The notes under the pieces: model-generated
The model's input: only the letters and a program-made list of their open reading frames with translations
The model's database searches: none
Told to the model about the DNA's origin: nothing
Position numbers and translations under genes: made by a program
Shown here: piece after piece, positions 6,880-7,997 of the stretch
How positions within the stretch are numbered: position 1 is the stretch's first letter
Layout: every line of letters starts with the position of its first letter
From: an uncultured Rikenella sp.
GTDB lineage: Bacteria > Bacteroidota > Bacteroidia > Bacteroidales > Rikenellaceae
Assembly (NCBI RefSeq): GCF_910577125.1
Contig: NZ_CAJTMN010000088.1
Span: 1-7,997, forward strand
DNA: 7,997 nt
Reading direction: 5' to 3'

Positions 6880-6925
6880 GGAATTAAAAGAAACACAATA
6901 AAAAACAAAAAAAACAGAAAAGATT
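6880..6925 (+). promoter_or_regulatory. A-rich translation leader of subunit K
   Basis: The ~45 nt before the K start are almost entirely A with scattered C, G and T, and contain no Shine-Dalgarno. Such unstructured A-rich leaders favour initiation in Bacteroidota. This could help express K in excess, since the ring needs about ten copies per complex. The role is inferred. Confidence 0.5.
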
Positions 6926-7372
6926 ATGGAACCGATTACGTTGGCTTATTTGGGAATCGCGATCATGCTCGTATTTTCGGGTGTGGGGAGTTGCTACGGC
7001 ACGACGATCAGCGGGAATGCGGCTGTCGGCGCGATGAAGAAGAACAAGGGAGCTTTCGGGAGCTATATGATTCTCTGCGCGATGCCTTCGACGCAGGGGT
7101 TGTACGGATTCCTGGGGTACTTCTTGCTGAAGGGATTTTTGACGCCGGAGATCACGATGGCGCAGGCGTCGGCGATTATTGGAGGCGGGTTGGCGCTGGG
7201 GCTGGTGAGTCTCTGGAGCTCGCTGCGGCAGGGACAGGTGGCTGCGAATGCCATTACGGCGATCGGAAACGGACATGATGTTTTCGGTAACTCGCTGATC
7301 CTGTTGGCATTCCCGGAATTGTACGCGATTCTGGGCGTGGCTGCTGTCTTCTTCATCAGTCAGGCGATTTAA
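6926..7372 (+). CDS. ntpK: V-type ATP synthase subunit K (ion-carrying rotor ring)
   Basis: K forms the membrane ring that binds and carries the coupling ion. The 148 residues form two fused helical hairpins (four membrane helices), the normal V-type arrangement. The first hairpin has SGVGSCYGTTISG and AMPSTQGLYGF; the second has RQGQVAANAI and AFPELYAILG. The E. hirae Na+ site uses Leu61, Thr64, Gln65, Gln110 and Glu139; with a constant offset of eight and no gaps these map to Met53, Thr56, Gln57, Gln102 and Glu131. All side-chain ligands are kept; Leu61 contributes its backbone carbonyl, so Met53 is tolerable. Na+ coupling is therefore plausible but unproven. The only ATG fitting the hydrophobic N-terminus is at 6926. 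It is the last gene, 43 nt before the terminator. Confidence 0.95.
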   Translation: MEPITLAYLGIAIMLVFSGVGSCYGTTISGNAAVGAMKKNKGAFGSYMILCAMPSTQGLYGFLGYFLLKGFLTPEITMAQASAIIGGGLALGLVSLWSSLRQGQVAANAITAIGNGHDVFGNSLILLAFPELYAILGVAAVFFISQAI

Positions 7373-7415
7373 GGATTGGACGTATCGTCGCATTATTGTG
7401 CCGTTTACGGGGTTT

Positions 7416-7457
7416 GCGTCGGAGTTGTTATGAAAACTCCGACGCTTTTGTTTTTTG
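7416..7457 (+). terminator. Intrinsic terminator of the V-ATPase operon
   Basis: GCGTCGGAGTT (7416-7426) and AACTCCGACGC (7435-7445) form a perfect 11-bp GC-rich stem with an 8-nt loop, followed at once by TTTTGTTTTTT. It is the only classic intrinsic terminator seen in the window, which supports transcription of all five genes toward this point. Confidence 0.92.
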
Positions 7458-7540
7458 AGTGAGGATCGGGGAAGACGAAATGCTGAGCTTAGGGCGCGCG
7501 GACAGAGAATAGGGGCGGTGCTTTGGGCTGAGGCTGCTGC

Positions 7541-7560
7541 AGCGATGCGTGAGCATCGCT
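7541..7560. repeat. AGCGATGC hairpin, right copy
   Basis: AGCGATGC (7541-7548) pairs perfectly with GCATCGCT (7553-7560) around GTGA. The arms are the same as at 278-297, with a different loop. Confidence 0.65.
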
Positions 7561-7616
7561 CGTCCACGGGACGTGGGGCCCGCGCGGCCCGAGCGCAGTC
7601 GAAGCTCGACGCGCGC

Positions 7617-7665
7617 CTTGGGGAAATCTTGTCAAAACACGCAAGCGAGTTTTGACGATTCCCCT
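7617..7665. repeat. TTGTCAAAA hairpin module, middle copy
   Basis: GTCAAAAC (7631-7638) pairs with GTTTTGAC (7649-7656); the outer GGGGAAATC (7620-7628) pairs with GATTCCCC (7657-7664) with one bulged base. The 49 nt are identical to 7898-7946. AGGCGTG follows after a short spacer. Confidence 0.85.
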
Positions 7666-7764
7666 TTTCAGGCGTGGCGCGCGGTTGGTTTGAGGGTACT
7701 GCCCTTCCGCCGGGCGGGCGGTGCGTGCCGCACTCCCAATTGGCCGCCTCTACCCTAACAGGAT

Positions 7765-7808
7765 AGAACTGCCCTCGGGCCGGGCAGGCCCCGCTTAAGT
7801 AAGGCAGT
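7765..7808. repeat. ACTGCC-bounded GC-rich module
   Basis: AGAACTGCC at 7765-7773 faces its inverse GGCAGT at 7803-7808. Inside lies the imperfect inverted repeat CTGCCC ... GGGCAG. Related boxes followed by GC-rich inverted repeats occur at 232-240 and 7695-7703. Confidence 0.45.
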
Positions 7809-7815
7809 GATAACC

Positions 7816-7837
7816 CCAGTAAAAGCCCCTGTGGGGC
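7816..7837. repeat. CCAGTAAAA motif plus hairpin, right copy
   Basis: CCAGTAAAA (7816-7824) is followed by GCCCC-TGT-GGGGC (7825-7837). It is the counterpart of 331-352, with two base pairs changed and pairing kept. Confidence 0.6.
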
Positions 7838-7897
7838 CCCGCGGTGGGCGAATGGCTGTGTCGGTCTAACTCTTTGTCCTGTCCTCTGTTCGCGCAT

Positions 7898-7946
7898 CTT
7901 GGGGAAATCTTGTCAAAACACGCAAGCGAGTTTTGACGATTCCCCT
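7898..7946. repeat. TTGTCAAAA hairpin module, right copy
   Basis: The 49 nt are identical to 7617-7665, including both nested stems. As in the left copy, a GTCGCCCGC module follows closely. Confidence 0.85.
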
Positions 7947-7963
7947 ATTAAGGCGTGCGTTAT

Positions 7964-7997
7964 GTCGCCCGCTGGAATTTCATCTCGGTTTTGCTTG
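7964..7997. repeat. GTCGCCCGC hairpin module, partial copy cut by window end
   Basis: The first 32 nt match 136-167 with one mismatch. Only the left arm is inside the window; the pairing arm should follow beyond the edge. Confidence 0.7.

Larger units (their letters stand above)
6553..6925. other. I-K intergenic region
   Basis: These 373 nt contain no credible gene. They hold copy 2 of the structured repeat (6581-6849) and an A-rich leader (6880-6925). The box TGTGTCTACCC (6566-6576) just before the repeat matches the reverse complement of 320-330. Confidence 0.7.
7458..7997. other. Gene-free right flank made of hairpin modules
   Basis: No protein-like frame is supported; the longest plus-strand frame (7455-7655) is an Ala/Arg-rich translation of repeat sequence. 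The stretch contains an AGCGATGC hairpin, two TTGTCAAAA modules, a CCAGTAAAA module, several ACTGCC boxes followed by GC-rich inverted repeats, and the start of a GTCGCCCGC module cut by the window end. The same module types occur in the left flank. Confidence 0.7.

Noticed and set aside
6692..6901. 69-codon plus-strand frame in the I-K gap
   Set aside because: It crosses the P3 to P5 hairpins of the structured repeat and has no counterpart in copy 1, so a coding role is unlikely.
7455..7655. 66-codon plus-strand frame after the terminator
   Set aside because: It starts in the terminator T-tract, is Ala/Arg-rich, and its end translates the TTGTCAAAA hairpin module. It looks like repeat sequence, not a protein.
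7617..7946. CRISPR array suggested by the two identical 49-nt repeats
   Set aside because: Only two identical copies with 232 nt between them, each a self-contained nested hairpin, and a diverged third copy 7.5 kb away. Spacing and number do not fit CRISPR.

Overview
The window holds five consecutive plus-strand subunit genes of a bacterial V-type (V/A-type) ATPase, in the order A-B-D-I-K, ended by a strong intrinsic terminator. The organism is probably a GC-rich member of the Bacteroidota, possibly Alistipes or a relative. The reasons are the A-B-D-I-K order, the lack of Shine-Dalgarno sequences with A/T-rich leaders before the starts, and a C-terminal remnant of a FISUMP-like surface protein. 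The genus is an inference.

Layout. Positions 1-698 have no intact gene. They hold a cluster of hairpins (4-20, 61-88, 136-210, 278-297, 331-352) and, on the minus strand, the last ~70 residues of a FISUMP-like protein (357-566). Subunit A (699-2459) and subunit B (2486-3805) form the catalytic head. A 339-nt gap follows, containing a ~250-nt structured repeat. Subunit D (4145-4741) and subunit I (4738-6552) overlap by 4 nt. A 373-nt gap with a second copy of the same repeat precedes subunit K (6926-7372). The terminator is at 7416-7457. From 7458 to the end there is no credible gene, only a second hairpin cluster related to the one at the left end.

How the genes work together. A and B make the A3B3 ring, D is the central rotor shaft, I is the membrane stator that offers the half-channels and key arginine, and K is the ring that carries the ion. 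K keeps the Thr/Gln/Gln/Glu ligand set known from the Na+-pumping Enterococcus hirae enzyme, at identical spacing, so Na+ coupling is plausible. Subunits E, F, G and C-like are not in the window; E and a C-like partner may lie beyond the left edge.

The most unusual content is noncoding. The two intra-operon elements share a 51-nt identical core and a second 34-nt identical block, while their hairpin arms differ in sequence yet stay complementary. That is the pattern expected of a conserved RNA or hairpin-DNA structure. The flanking clusters hold a different, smaller family of modular hairpins that brackets the operon as direct repeats. A short box, ACTGCC, precedes a hairpin in both families.
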